DNA of 21,572 nt from an uncultured Gammaproteobacteria bacterium (GTDB lineage Bacteria; Pseudomonadota; Gammaproteobacteria; Xanthomonadales; Xanthomonadaceae): assembly GCA_946885735.1 (NCBI GenBank), contig CAMPGW010000048.1, forward strand, positions 1-21,572, in the 5' to 3' direction. Positions 16,308 to 21,572 of this stretch are shown in pieces (the stretch's first letter is position 1; every line of letters begins with the position of its first letter). The notes below the pieces were generated by a model. The model was not told where the DNA came from, ran no database searches, and saw only the letters and a list, made by a program, of their open reading frames with translations. Position numbers and translations under genes: made by a program.

Positions 16308-16701
16308 TGCATCGTCCTCGTGGGTTGGGGCGTCCTGCACGATGCAGGGATCGTGCCAAGCAGCAGGGGTGTGGCGGTCTCCGCTCGTCGTCGTGCAGCC
16401 TGCAATGCCGCGCGAGTCACGAGGTGCATGCCACATCCTTGCATCGCGACGCGCGCAAGACAGAGGGCGCGGTCGTCGCCTCCGGGCGTTCGCGCCTCGT
16501 CTCGCGCCCGCGATGCCGCGGAAAGGACTGCATGCACTCACGAAAGAGTTTCAGTGCAGCGGGTTCATGATCCGCAATGCGGATGAAACGCTGGTTGCCG
16601 CGCAGGCCGCATTTACTGTTTTCTTGCGTGGCGGCGCGCTACTTTGCCCATGCGGCTTCGACCGCGAATCATTCGGAGCAATTTTCCAGGAGGAACCAAC
16701 G
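16308..16701. promoter_or_regulatory. Divergent intergenic region between hemerythrin-like and KGG genes
   Basis: The 394 bases hold no convincing gene. They must carry the promoters of both divergent stress-type units, but I see no clear -35/-10 pair. Small inverted repeats are present: GCACGAT (16337-16343) with ATCGTGC (16350-16356), alternatively CCTGCA (16334-16339) with TGCAGG (16343-16348), and ATCCGC (16570-16575) with GCGGAT (16579-16584). Some of these could be operators. AGGAGG at 16688-16693 serves the + strand KGG gene. Confidence 0.5.
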
Positions 16702-17082
16702 ATGGCAACCCAGAACCAGGGCCAGGGCCAGGGCAAGCGGAGCGGAACCGAGAATCGCGGATTCGCCAGCATGAGTCCTGAGGAGCAGCGCGAGATCGCC
16801 CGCATGGGCGGCGAGGCGGTGAGCGAGGACCGGGAGCACATGGCCCAGATCGGCCGCAAGGGCGGAGAGGCCAGTGCCGAAGCCCGCGCTGCGGCCCGCA
16901 ACAACCGCGGGGCCGGTGGCGCGAGCAACGAGCGAAGCGTTGGCCAGCAGACCCGGAGCCGCGGCACGGAAAGCGACGCGCGCGGCGACTCGGGCAGCCA
17001 GCGATTGGGCGATGCGGCAGACTCACTCGGTCGCGAGGATGACGCATCCGATCGGTCGGGCGGCTCCAACAGCCGCAACTGA
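16702..17082 (+). CDS. KGG-motif stress-type protein with acidic low-complexity tail
   Basis: This 126-residue protein starts eight bases after a perfect AGGAGG. After a Gln/Gly-rich head (QGQGQGKRSG) it has two KGG units: RGFASMSPEEQREIARMGGEAV (19-40) and EDREHMAQIGRKGGEASAEAR (42-62). The remaining half is Ser/Gly/Asp/Arg-rich and presumably disordered. This matches the stress-induced KGG repeat family (YciG/GsiB-like). It is divergent from the hemerythrin/KGG/RES/pqqU unit, so two KGG genes face away from each other around one regulatory region. No direct function is known; protection under drying, acid or starvation is an inference from family members. Confidence 0.85.
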   Translation: MATQNQGQGQGKRSGTENRGFASMSPEEQREIARMGGEAVSEDREHMAQIGRKGGEASAEARAAARNNRGAGGASNERSVGQQTRSRGTESDARGDSGSQRLGDAADSLGREDDASDRSGGSNSRN

Positions 17083-17089
17083 GGCCGCA

Positions 17090-17115
17090 AACCGGGCGGC
17101 GCACGCCGCCCGGTT
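17090..17115 (+). repeat. Perfect 11-bp hairpin after the KGG gene
   Basis: AACCGGGCGGC (17090-17100) pairs perfectly with GCCGCCCGGTT (17105-17115) around a GCAC loop, seven bases after the KGG stop. There is no T tract on the + strand, so it may stabilise the transcript end or act as an atypical terminator. Confidence 0.6.
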
Positions 17116-17141
17116 CCTACGCGAGCCCGGTTCCTACGCGA
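17108..17141. repeat. 17-bp perfect tandem duplication
   Basis: GCCCGGTTCCTACGCGA occurs at 17108-17124 and again directly at 17125-17141. The first copy overlaps the right arm of the hairpin ending at 17115. Confidence 0.9.
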
Positions 17142-17243
17142 TGGGAATGACCGCAGTGGAGTGATGAAGTGCCGGCGCGGCGCAGTCCGGCGCGCGCCTG
17201 GACGCAGCGCGCGACGCGTCGAGGGTCGGGGATGGTGCCGGTG

Positions 17244-17552
17244 TCAGGCCCGCGCAGCGCGCGAGTAGGTGCCCTGGCCGAACAGGGGATAGACGACGCC
17301 CGGGCTGGGCTCGGCCGGATAGTCGGGATTGGCGGAGCGCACCTTCTCCCAATCCCAGGCGAAGACCTCGGCACCTGCACAACTCACGTACGGGCACAGC
17401 TGGCGCCCGCCTGAACGGCGGAAGTCGCCATGCTGGTACGCGCGCTCGCAATGGATGCACCACAGGAAGTCCGGATGGCGGGCCCGGCGGAACGCCTCGA
17501 GCGAGCGCAGGTTGCGGTTGATGACTTCGGTTTCGGCTTTCTCGGTGCGCAT
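17244..17552 (-). CDS. Small conserved-looking protein with four-cysteine putative zinc motif
   Basis: This 102-residue protein reads MRTEKAETEVINRNLRSLEAF at the start. It then has WCIHCERAY (C32 and C35) and LCPYVSC (C53 and C58), consistent with one zinc-ribbon-like site, followed by AEVFAWDWEKVRSANPDYP and an aromatic C-terminus. I do not recognise a named family. ATG 17552 is preceded by AGGGA; the same frame stays open to 17960 but would run through the ssrA terminator and into tmRNA, so the longer form is rejected. Aromatic- and cysteine-containing motifs clustered in this part argue for a real gene. It lies 312 bases downstream of ssrA on the same strand but behind its terminator. Confidence 0.72.
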   Translation of the reverse strand: MRTEKAETEVINRNLRSLEAFRRARHPDFLWCIHCERAYQHGDFRRSGGRQLCPYVSCAGAEVFAWDWEKVRSANPDYPAEPSPGVVYPLFGQGTYSRAARA

Positions 17553-17821
17553 CGCGGTGGCATTCCCTGCTTGCTGGCGGACGGATTGCGCAGCGGGCGG
17601 GGCCCCTGGGCAACCGCGCCACCGGCGGGTGGCGCGGCGTTGGCGTCCTTGCCAACGATTGCGTCCGCGGACCTTGGAGACCGGGAGCAACTTGCCGCTG
17701 CGTTGGTGCTCAGGATCGTGAAACGGCCGTCTCGTGCTCCGTGCGCTTTCACACAAAGCCAACGGCGACTTCGCGAAACGTACATGTAGCTGAGCCATTG
17801 CAAACGCGCTGGGCGAGAAAA
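17553..17821. other. Leader region of the small Cys-rich gene with two adjacent hairpins
   Basis: No gene is supported here. On the minus strand it is the upstream region of the small cysteine-rich gene. It contains two adjoining inverted repeats: CCGCGCCACC (17614-17623) with GGTGGCGCGG (17628-17637), a perfect 10-bp stem, and CGTTGGC (17638-17644) with GCCAACG (17651-17657). No T tract follows either on the minus strand. Confidence 0.5.
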
Positions 17822-17849
17822 AGGCCGCGATCGTTTCCGATCGCGGCCT
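17815..17849 (-). terminator. ssrA: Rho-independent terminator of ssrA with GNRA tetraloop
   Basis: On the minus strand a perfect 12-bp stem, AGGCCGCGATCG with CGATCGCGGCCT (17849-17838 and 17833-17822), closes a GAAA loop and continues into TTTTTCTC. It begins 15 bases after the CCA end of tmRNA. Confidence 0.95.
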
Positions 17850-17864
17850 GTGTGTCGCACGAAC

Positions 17865-18216
17865 TGGTGGAGGTGGGGGGAGTTGAACCCCCGTCCGAGA
17901 GCACTCTGCCTCCGGCACTACATGCTTAGCTCGTTGTTCGTTCTCGACGGCCGGCAACACAACGTGCGAGGCGCACCGGCAATCACACCCGCTAAGTTCA
18001 CTCCTGGTTGGCGGGTCGCCGCCGGGAGCTGTTCCGTGATAATGACCCTACATCCACGAGCACGGGCACAAGTGGGTTCGGGGCTTACGCCTTAAGCGGC
18101 GAGAGCGTAGTTGTCGTCGTTGGCAACTAAAGTTTGCGACTGGATTAACGAGGAAAGTCACCCCCTCGGCATGCGCCAGAAAACTTCGCAACCCCCGTCG
18201 AAGCCAGGACACCCCC
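17865..18216 (-). ncRNA. ssrA: tmRNA (transfer-messenger RNA)
   Basis: This 352-base RNA rescues stalled ribosomes together with SmpB. The 5' end GGGGGTG (18216-18210) pairs with CACCTCC before the ACCA tail (17875-17865), forming the seven-bp acceptor stem with a G-U at the third pair, as in E. coli. TTCGACGGGG near the 5' end and the T-arm GGACGGGGGTTCAACTCCCC near the 3' end are typical. The tag reading frame is present, and GAGCTAAGCATGTAGT precedes the tRNA-like 3' domain as in other tmRNAs. CCA is encoded. smpB lies upstream on the same strand, and a terminator follows at once. It appears to be the one-piece standard form, not the permuted two-piece form. Confidence 0.97.
18092..18124 (-). 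CDS. ssrA: tmRNA proteolysis tag reading frame (ANDDNYALAA)
   Basis: Read on the minus strand from resume codon GCC at 18124, the codons give A-N-D-D-N-Y-A-L-A-A and stop TAA at 18094-18092. The tag differs from that of E. coli (ANDENYALAA) at one position and keeps the C-terminal ALAA recognised by ClpXP. Confidence 0.95.
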   Translation of the reverse strand, partial: ANDDNYALAA

Positions 18217-18243
18217 GGCAAGAGGGTCGGTTACATCATCCGA

Positions 18244-18279
18244 CTGCTTCAGTATGGGGGTGGGGTTGTGCTTGTTCAA
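18244..18279 (-). promoter_or_regulatory. ssrA: Candidate ssrA promoter
   Basis: On the minus strand TTGAAC (18279-18274), a 17-base spacer and CATACT (18256-18251) would start transcription near 18244, about 28 bases before the mature tmRNA 5' end, consistent with a leader removed by RNase P. Both hexamers match the consensus at four of six positions. The palindromic element begins six bases upstream of the -35. Confidence 0.45.
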
Positions 18280-18285
18280 GCGGGT

Positions 18286-18407
18286 GAGTCCTGCCGGCGG
18301 GCGGGGTTGGCCCAGCGGGACACGCGCGAGTACATCCATGTAGCTCTTCAGCGCCGTCCCTGGCGCTGAAGGTCCCGCTGGGCCAACCCCGCCCACCGGC
18401 AGGACTC
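18286..18407 (-). repeat. Long palindromic element, copy 1
   Basis: Outer arms of 36 bases (18286-18321 and 18372-18407) are complementary at 35 of 36 positions. Inside lie TACATCCATGTA (18331-18342) and a 10-bp hairpin, CTTCAGCGCC (18346-18355) with GGCGCTGAAG (18362-18371). Read on the minus strand the order is arm, 10-bp hairpin, AGCTACATGGATGTA, CTCGCGCGT, arm, the same as copy 2 read on the + strand. No coding capacity is supported. It lies between smpB and the ssrA promoter. Confidence 0.9.
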
Positions 18408-18533
18408 AAGTCGCGACCTTCGCCAACCGCCGCTCCGTCGCAGGCCGCCGGATGATGTGAGGGGCAGTGGAAAAACATCTCCAGGCGCAGGCGGTCGCAT
18501 GGCTGAAGACGATTAGCTCTGGCGGCGTGCGGA
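18408..18533. other. Spacer between the two palindromic elements
   Basis: These 126 bases separate the two elements. I see no gene, terminator or clear promoter, and the sequence does not continue the similarity between the element copies. Confidence 0.5.
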
Positions 18534-18649
18534 GGCTGGTCGGTGGGCGGTGGGCCCCGCCGGGAGTTTCGGCGCCATGGATGGCGCCGACAAGCTACAT
18601 GGATGTACTTGCGCGTCTCCCGGCGGGGCCCACCGCCCGCCGGCCAGCC
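18534..18649 (+). repeat. Long palindromic element, copy 2
   Basis: Outer arms of 33 bases (18534-18566 and 18617-18649) are complementary at 31 of 33 positions. Inside lie a 10-bp hairpin, TCGGCGCCAT (18569-18578) with ATGGCGCCGA (18581-18590), then AGCTACATGGATGTA (18593-18607), CTTGCGCGT and the second arm. The element ends 24 bases beyond the smpB stop and could form the 3' stem of the smpB mRNA. It is in the opposite orientation to copy 1. Confidence 0.9.
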
Positions 18650-18673
18650 ACTCGAGACATGCCGCCAAACCCG

Positions 18674-19180
18674 CTAAGCGTTCTTGTTATGCGACCGCAT
18701 GGTCCGCTGCTTCTCGCGTTGCCAGTCGCGTTCCTTTTCGGTCGCGCGCTTGTCGTGTGCCTTCTTGCCCTTGGCCAGCGCCAGTTCCAGCTTGACCTTG
18801 TTGCCGCTCCAGTACATCGCCGTGGGAATCAGCGTGTAGCCTTCGCGCTCGACGCGGCCGATGAGCTTGTCGATTTCGTGGCGGTGCAGCAGCAGCTTGC
18901 GGGTGCGGCGCTCGTCGGCGATCACGTGCGAGGAGGCGGAGATCAGCGGGGTGATCTGCGCGCCGAACAGGAAGATCTCGCCGTTCTTGACCAGTGCGTA
19001 GGCGTCGCCGATGCCGAGGCGACCGGCGCGGATGGCCTTCAGCTCCCAGCCCTGCAGCGACAGGCCCGCCTCGAAGCGGTCCTCGAGGTGGAAGTCGTGG
19101 CGCGCGGACTTGTTCAGGGCGATGGTCTTGCCCTGGGAGCCGCCGGCGCCTTTGCTATTCTTGGCTTCTTTCTTGGACAT
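18674..19180 (-). CDS. smpB: SsrA-binding protein SmpB
   Basis: The protein is 168 residues from the ATG at 19180. It binds the tRNA-like domain of tmRNA and places it in the A site of stalled ribosomes. Family blocks are clear: [87 protein letters not shown], and the basic C-terminal tail [15 protein letters not shown] that enters the mRNA channel. An in-frame ATG at 19195 would add five residues; MSKKEAK aligns with the Xanthomonas start as I recall it, so 19180 is preferred, although neither start has a strong ribosome-binding site. Its partner RNA gene ssrA is the next gene on this strand, beyond the two palindromic elements. ratA diverges 59 bases away. Confidence 0.95.
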   Translation of the reverse strand: MSKKEAKNSKGAGGSQGKTIALNKSARHDFHLEDRFEAGLSLQGWELKAIRAGRLGIGDAYALVKNGEIFLFGAQITPLISASSHVIADERRTRKLLLHRHEIDKLIGRVEREGYTLIPTAMYWSGNKVKLELALAKGKKAHDKRATEKERDWQREKQRTMRSHNKNA

Positions 19181-19239
19181 GGTCTTCGCCGCCATTGTCG
19201 CCGATGTGCAGGCGCAGCGGGGGACGAAGGCAGGAACCG

Positions 19240-19671
19240 ATGCCCGACATCCGTCGCCACGCGCTGGTCCGACATTCCGCCGCCCGCATGTACGGGCTGG
19301 TCAACGACGTCGCCCGCTATCCGGAACGCTTCGACTGGTGCACCGGTTCCCGGGTCATCGAGCAGGGCGAGAACCACATGCTCGCGCGCCTGGACCTGCG
19401 CGCCGCCGGCATGGCCTTGTCCTTCACCACGCGCAACACGCTGGAGCCGCCCACGCGCATCGTCCTGTTGCTGGAGGACGGTCCCTTCCGCGAACTGCGC
19501 GGGGAATGGTTCTTCCACACCCTGGCGGAGGACGCCTGCAAGGTGAGCCTGCACCTCGAATTTGAGGTGGCCAGCCGGCTGATCGGCGGCGCGCTGAGCC
19601 TGGGTTTCCAGGGCTTGGCCGACCGCATGGTGGACGACTTCTGCCGCGAGGCCGACCGTGCCGACGACTGA
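19240..19671 (+). CDS. ratA: RatA/COQ10-like START-domain protein
   Basis: This 143-residue protein belongs to the RatA/Coq10 polyketide-cyclase-like family. It begins [39 protein letters not shown], contains [28 protein letters not shown], and closes with [32 protein letters not shown], all matching the family. E. coli RatA was reported to block ribosome subunit joining, while Coq10 homologues bind ubiquinone and support respiration; the latter is often thought to be the basic role. The start ATG follows AAGG and AGGA. The gene overlaps rnfH by 14 bases, a conserved pairing, and is divergent from smpB. Confidence 0.92.
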   Translation: MPDIRRHALVRHSAARMYGLVNDVARYPERFDWCTGSRVIEQGENHMLARLDLRAAGMALSFTTRNTLEPPTRIVLLLEDGPFRELRGEWFFHTLAEDACKVSLHLEFEVASRLIGGALSLGFQGLADRMVDDFCREADRADD

Positions 19672-19966
19672 GCCCGCGGCCCTGCAGGTCGAGCTGGTGC
19701 ATGCCTGGCCGGAACGTTGCTGGTCGCTGCAGCTGGTCCTGCCGGCGGGGTCCTGCGTGGGCGATGCCCTGGCGCGCGCGGATCAGGCCATGCAGGCAGC
19801 CGGCCTCGATGGAACGCGGTTGGGGCTCGCCGTGTTCGGCCGCACGGTCGCGCCGGCGACGCGGCTACGGGATGGCGATCGGATCGAATTGCTCAGGCCG
19901 CTCGAAGCGAGCCCGAGGCAGGCCCGGGAGGGACGGGCGGCGGCGGCGAAGCGCCGCGGCGCCTAG
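19658..19966 (+). CDS. rnfH: RnfH-family ubiquitin-like protein
   Basis: This 102-residue protein starts at a GTG inside the 3' end of ratA. LQVELVHAWPERCWSLQLVLPAG (9-31), VGDALARADQAM (34-45), LGLAVFGRTVAPATRLRDGDRIELLRPLEASPRQAR (55-90) and the basic tail are the RnfH pattern, a beta-grasp (ubiquitin-like) fold. Function is unknown in general despite the name, and no rnf genes are nearby. Its TAG stop overlaps the oppositely oriented bamE stop in the palindrome CTAG. Confidence 0.92.
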   Translation: MPTTEPAALQVELVHAWPERCWSLQLVLPAGSCVGDALARADQAMQAAGLDGTRLGLAVFGRTVAPATRLRDGDRIELLRPLEASPRQAREGRAAAAKRRGA

Positions 19967-20355
19967 CGCTTGTCCTTGTCCTTGTCGCGACGAACGTTGT
20001 AGAAACCGAACTTGCGCAGTTCCGTCAGCAGCGCGGCATCCTGCTCGGGGAAGTATTCGCCTTCCATCCGCTCCAGCACGTCGCCGTCGAACCACAGCGT
20101 GAGGGTCTTGATCTGGGTATCCCCATGATCGCGACGTTCGCTGGCGGCGTAGTCCCAGCGGTTGGCGTGGAAGGGATCGGTCACCGGCGGCGTGCCCAGC
20201 AGCGATCGCACCTGTGCGCGGGTCATGCCGGGCTTGAGCTGCTCGACGTTTTGCGTCTCCAGCAAGTTGCCCTGGAACACGGGCTGCTTGTAGACGAGGT
20301 TGCAGCCGGCCAACAGGAGGGCGGAGGCCAGGATCAGCACGGGTGCCTTGCGCAT
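19963..20355 (-). CDS. bamE: Outer membrane protein assembly factor BamE (SmpA/OmlA)
   Basis: This 130-residue lipoprotein has the signal MRKAPVLILASALLLAGC with lipidated C18, then NLVYKQPVFQGN, the conserved LKPGMTRAQVRSLLGTP, FHANRWDYAAS and LTLWFDGDVLERMEGEYFP. It is a peripheral component of the BAM complex that folds outer-membrane proteins, in Xanthomonas called OmlA. The C-terminus is unusually charged (RRDKDKDKR). It is divergent from fur, as is typical of the family in this group, with 94 bases between the starts, and convergent with rnfH. Confidence 0.95.
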   Translation of the reverse strand: MRKAPVLILASALLLAGCNLVYKQPVFQGNLLETQNVEQLKPGMTRAQVRSLLGTPPVTDPFHANRWDYAASERRDHGDTQIKTLTLWFDGDVLERMEGEYFPEQDAALLTELRKFGFYNVRRDKDKDKR

Positions 20356-20449
20356 CGGGAGCGTGGTCACGGGGTGGAAGTCGGGGGATACTATACCAAG
20401 CACCGACCTCTCGTCGGCCGTTTGGTTCAGGGATCCGGGGTGAGACCGC
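20356..20449. promoter_or_regulatory. Divergent bamE/fur promoter region
   Basis: The 94 bases hold the promoters of both genes. The AT-rich core GATACTATACC gives TATAGT on the minus strand (20395-20390) and TACTAT on the + strand (20389-20394) as candidate -10 boxes for bamE and fur. No good -35 is visible for either, and I see no obvious Fur box. Confidence 0.4.
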
Positions 20450-20863
20450 ATGGAGTCCGATGATCTGCGCAAGGCGGGCCTGAAGGTCACCCAGCCGCGG
20501 ACCCGCATCCTGGAGCTGCTGGAGCACTCCGGCGTGCGCCACCTCAGCGCGGAGGACATCTACCGGCGCCTGCTCGAGAAAGGCGAGGACATCGGCCTGG
20601 CCACCGTATACCGGGTGCTCACCCAGTTCGAGGCGGCGGGCCTGGTGCTCAAGCACAACTTCGAGGGCGGCCAGGCGGTCTACGAACTCGACCACGGCCA
20701 GCACCACGATCACATGGTGGACATGGAAACCGGCAAGGTGATCGAGTTCACCAGCCCCGAGATCGAGCTGCTGCAGAAGCAGATCGCCGACCGCCACGGC
20801 TACGTGATCGAGGAACACAGCCTGGTGCTGTACGTGCGCCCGAAGAAGAAACGCGGCGGCTGA
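20450..20863 (+). CDS. fur: Ferric uptake regulator Fur
   Basis: This 137-residue repressor uses Fe2+ as co-repressor to control iron genes. The N-terminal winged helix holds LRKAGLKVTQPRTRILELLE and LATVYRVLTQFEAAGLV; the metal/dimer domain has HHDHMVD (H84, H85 and H87), the acidic IEFTSPEIE segment and the IEEHSLVLYV end. The place of the E. coli CxxC zinc motif reads MVDMETGK, so the structural zinc is not held by cysteines; I recall this being normal in Xanthomonas Fur. No other cysteine is present. Receptors elsewhere in the window may be targets, but no Fur box was found beside them. Confidence 0.95.
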   Translation: MESDDLRKAGLKVTQPRTRILELLEHSGVRHLSAEDIYRRLLEKGEDIGLATVYRVLTQFEAAGLVLKHNFEGGQAVYELDHGQHHDHMVDMETGKVIEFTSPEIELLQKQIADRHGYVIEEHSLVLYVRPKKKRGG

Positions 20864-20876
20864 AATGCCCGCGGGC

Positions 20877-21572
20877 TCAGCCCGCCTGCGCGGTGGAAAG
20901 CATGCGGCGGGCGTTGGCCCGGCTCTCCCGGCTGACATCCACGCCGCCGAGCATGCGCGCCAGTTCCTCGAGCCGCTCGGCGGGCGAGAGCAGGGCCACC
21001 TGGCTGTGGGTGCCGTCGCCCTGCACCGACTTGGCGACGCGAAACTGATGGTGCCCCTGGGCCGCGACCTGCGGCAGATGGGTCACGCAGAGCACCTGCC
21101 TTGCACGTCCGAGCGCGCGCAGCTTCTGGCCGACCACCTCGGCCACGGCGCCGCCGATGCCGCTGTCCACCTCGTCGAAGACCATGGTCGGAACGGCGTC
21201 CAGGCCCAGGGCCGCGACCTCGATGGCCAGGCTGATCCGGGCCAGCTCGCCGCCGGAGGCGACCTTGCGCAGGGGCCGCGGCGGCTGGCCGGGGTTGGCC
21301 GAGACGAGGAACTCGCAACGCTCCGCGCCGGCGGGATGCGGGCGGCCGCCTTCCACCGGCGCGAGTTCGACGGCGAATACGCCGCCGCCCATGCCGAGCT
21401 CCCCCATCAGGCCGCTGACGGAAGCGCCCAGCCGCGCCGCGGCGCGTGCCCGATGTTCGCCAAGGACGCTGGCCGCCTGGCGCCATTCCGCCGCCAGGCG
21501 CTCGGCGTGCAGCGCCAGCGCCGCGGCTTGCTCGTCGGCGCCGCGCAATGACTCGAGCTCGGCTGCGAGGCT
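20877..21572 (-). CDS. recN: DNA repair protein RecN, C-terminal part (gene continues past window end)
   Basis: The 231 visible residues are the C-terminal third of the SMC-like ATPase RecN, which acts in double-strand break repair. After the end of the coiled coil (EQAAALALHAERLAAEWRQ) come FLVSANPGQPPRPLRKVASGGELARISLA with the ABC signature, MVFDEVDSGIGGAVAEVVG (Walker B and D-loop) and LCVTHLPQVAAQGHHQFRV (H-loop). Seven in-frame codons remain open to base 21572, so the TTG at 21548 is not the start. It is convergent with fur with 13 bases between the stops. Confidence 0.95.
   Translation of the reverse strand, partial: SLAAELESLRGADEQAAALALHAERLAAEWRQAASVLGEHRARAAARLGASVSGLMGELGMGGGVFAVELAPVEGGRPHPAGAERCEFLVSANPGQPPRPLRKVASGGELARISLAIEVAALGLDAVPTMVFDEVDSGIGGAVAEVVGQKLRALGRARQVLCVTHLPQVAAQGHHQFRVAKSVQGDGTHSQVALLSPAERLEELARMLGGVDVSRESRANARRMLSTAQAG

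Noticed and set aside
17090..17115. Hairpin after the KGG gene as a Rho-independent terminator
   Set aside because: The stem is perfect but no T tract follows on the + strand.
17244..17960. Longer 238-residue version of the small Cys-rich protein
   Set aside because: The extra part would be translated from the end of tmRNA and its terminator; only the last 102 residues look protein-like.
18036..18048. GATAATGA resembles half of a Fur box
   Set aside because: It lies inside the mature tmRNA, shows only one half, and ssrA is not a known Fur target.
18145..18478. Minus-strand open frames of 80-83 codons across palindromic copy 1
   Set aside because: They arise from the palindrome and run into tmRNA; the matching peptide SYMDVLAR also appears from copy 2 because of the shared DNA core and not because of a protein.
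18286..18649. Repeated palindromes as a CRISPR array or insertion sequence
   Set aside because: There are only two copies, in opposite orientation, with arms of different sequence, no regular spacers, no transposase gene and no clear target duplication.
18467..19546. A 359-codon + strand frame opposite smpB
   Set aside because: It is a high-GC shadow: it crosses copy 2, runs antisense to smpB and into ratA in another frame and shows no domain.

Overview
The window is about 21.6 kb of very GC-rich, densely packed DNA. Gene content and order point to the gammaproteobacterial family Xanthomonadaceae (Lysobacteraceae), in the Lysobacter/Luteimonas/Pseudoxanthomonas range. The main evidence is the block smpB / ratA-rnfH / bamE / fur / recN, a Fur without the first CxxC zinc motif, a tmRNA tag reading ANDDNYALAA, and TonB-dependent receptors beside hybrid histidine kinases. 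Genus cannot be fixed from sequence alone.

Region 1 (1-6499, +) is a signalling operon whose genes overlap by 1-4 bases. It holds a 5'-truncated poly-HAMP hybrid histidine kinase with three receivers, a REC-HisKA-HATPase-REC hybrid kinase, a small protein with a kinase dimerisation/His-box region but no recognisable ATP-binding motifs, and a Crp/Fnr-type regulator. No HPt domain and no classical DNA-binding response regulator is present, so the small kinase-like protein may be the phosphotransferase. Region 2 (6561-8334, +) has an alanine-rich lipoprotein with a good terminator, then a two-HKD phospholipase D/cardiolipin synthase.

Region 3 (8366-12835, +) is a three-gene unit: TonB-dependent receptor, YfiR-like periplasmic protein (DUF4154), and a membrane hybrid kinase with a CHASE8-like sensor segment. 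It resembles the YfiBNR arrangement, with a receptor in place of YfiB and a kinase in place of the diguanylate cyclase YfiN. Region 4 (16307 to 12836, -) reads hemerythrin-like protein, KGG stress-type protein, RES-domain protein and a receptor closely resembling E. coli YncD/PqqU, the PQQ receptor. A second KGG gene (16702-17082, +) diverges from it.

Region 5 (17244-19195, -) has a small Cys-rich protein, ssrA (tmRNA) with a GNRA-loop terminator, and smpB. Between ssrA and smpB lie two long imperfect palindromes of identical architecture and opposite orientation. Region 6 (19240-21572) is ratA-rnfH (+), bamE (-), fur (+) and the 3' part of recN (-). The most notable items are the ChpT-like candidate, the receptor-YfiR-kinase unit, the RES protein with no visible antitoxin, and the paired palindromic elements.
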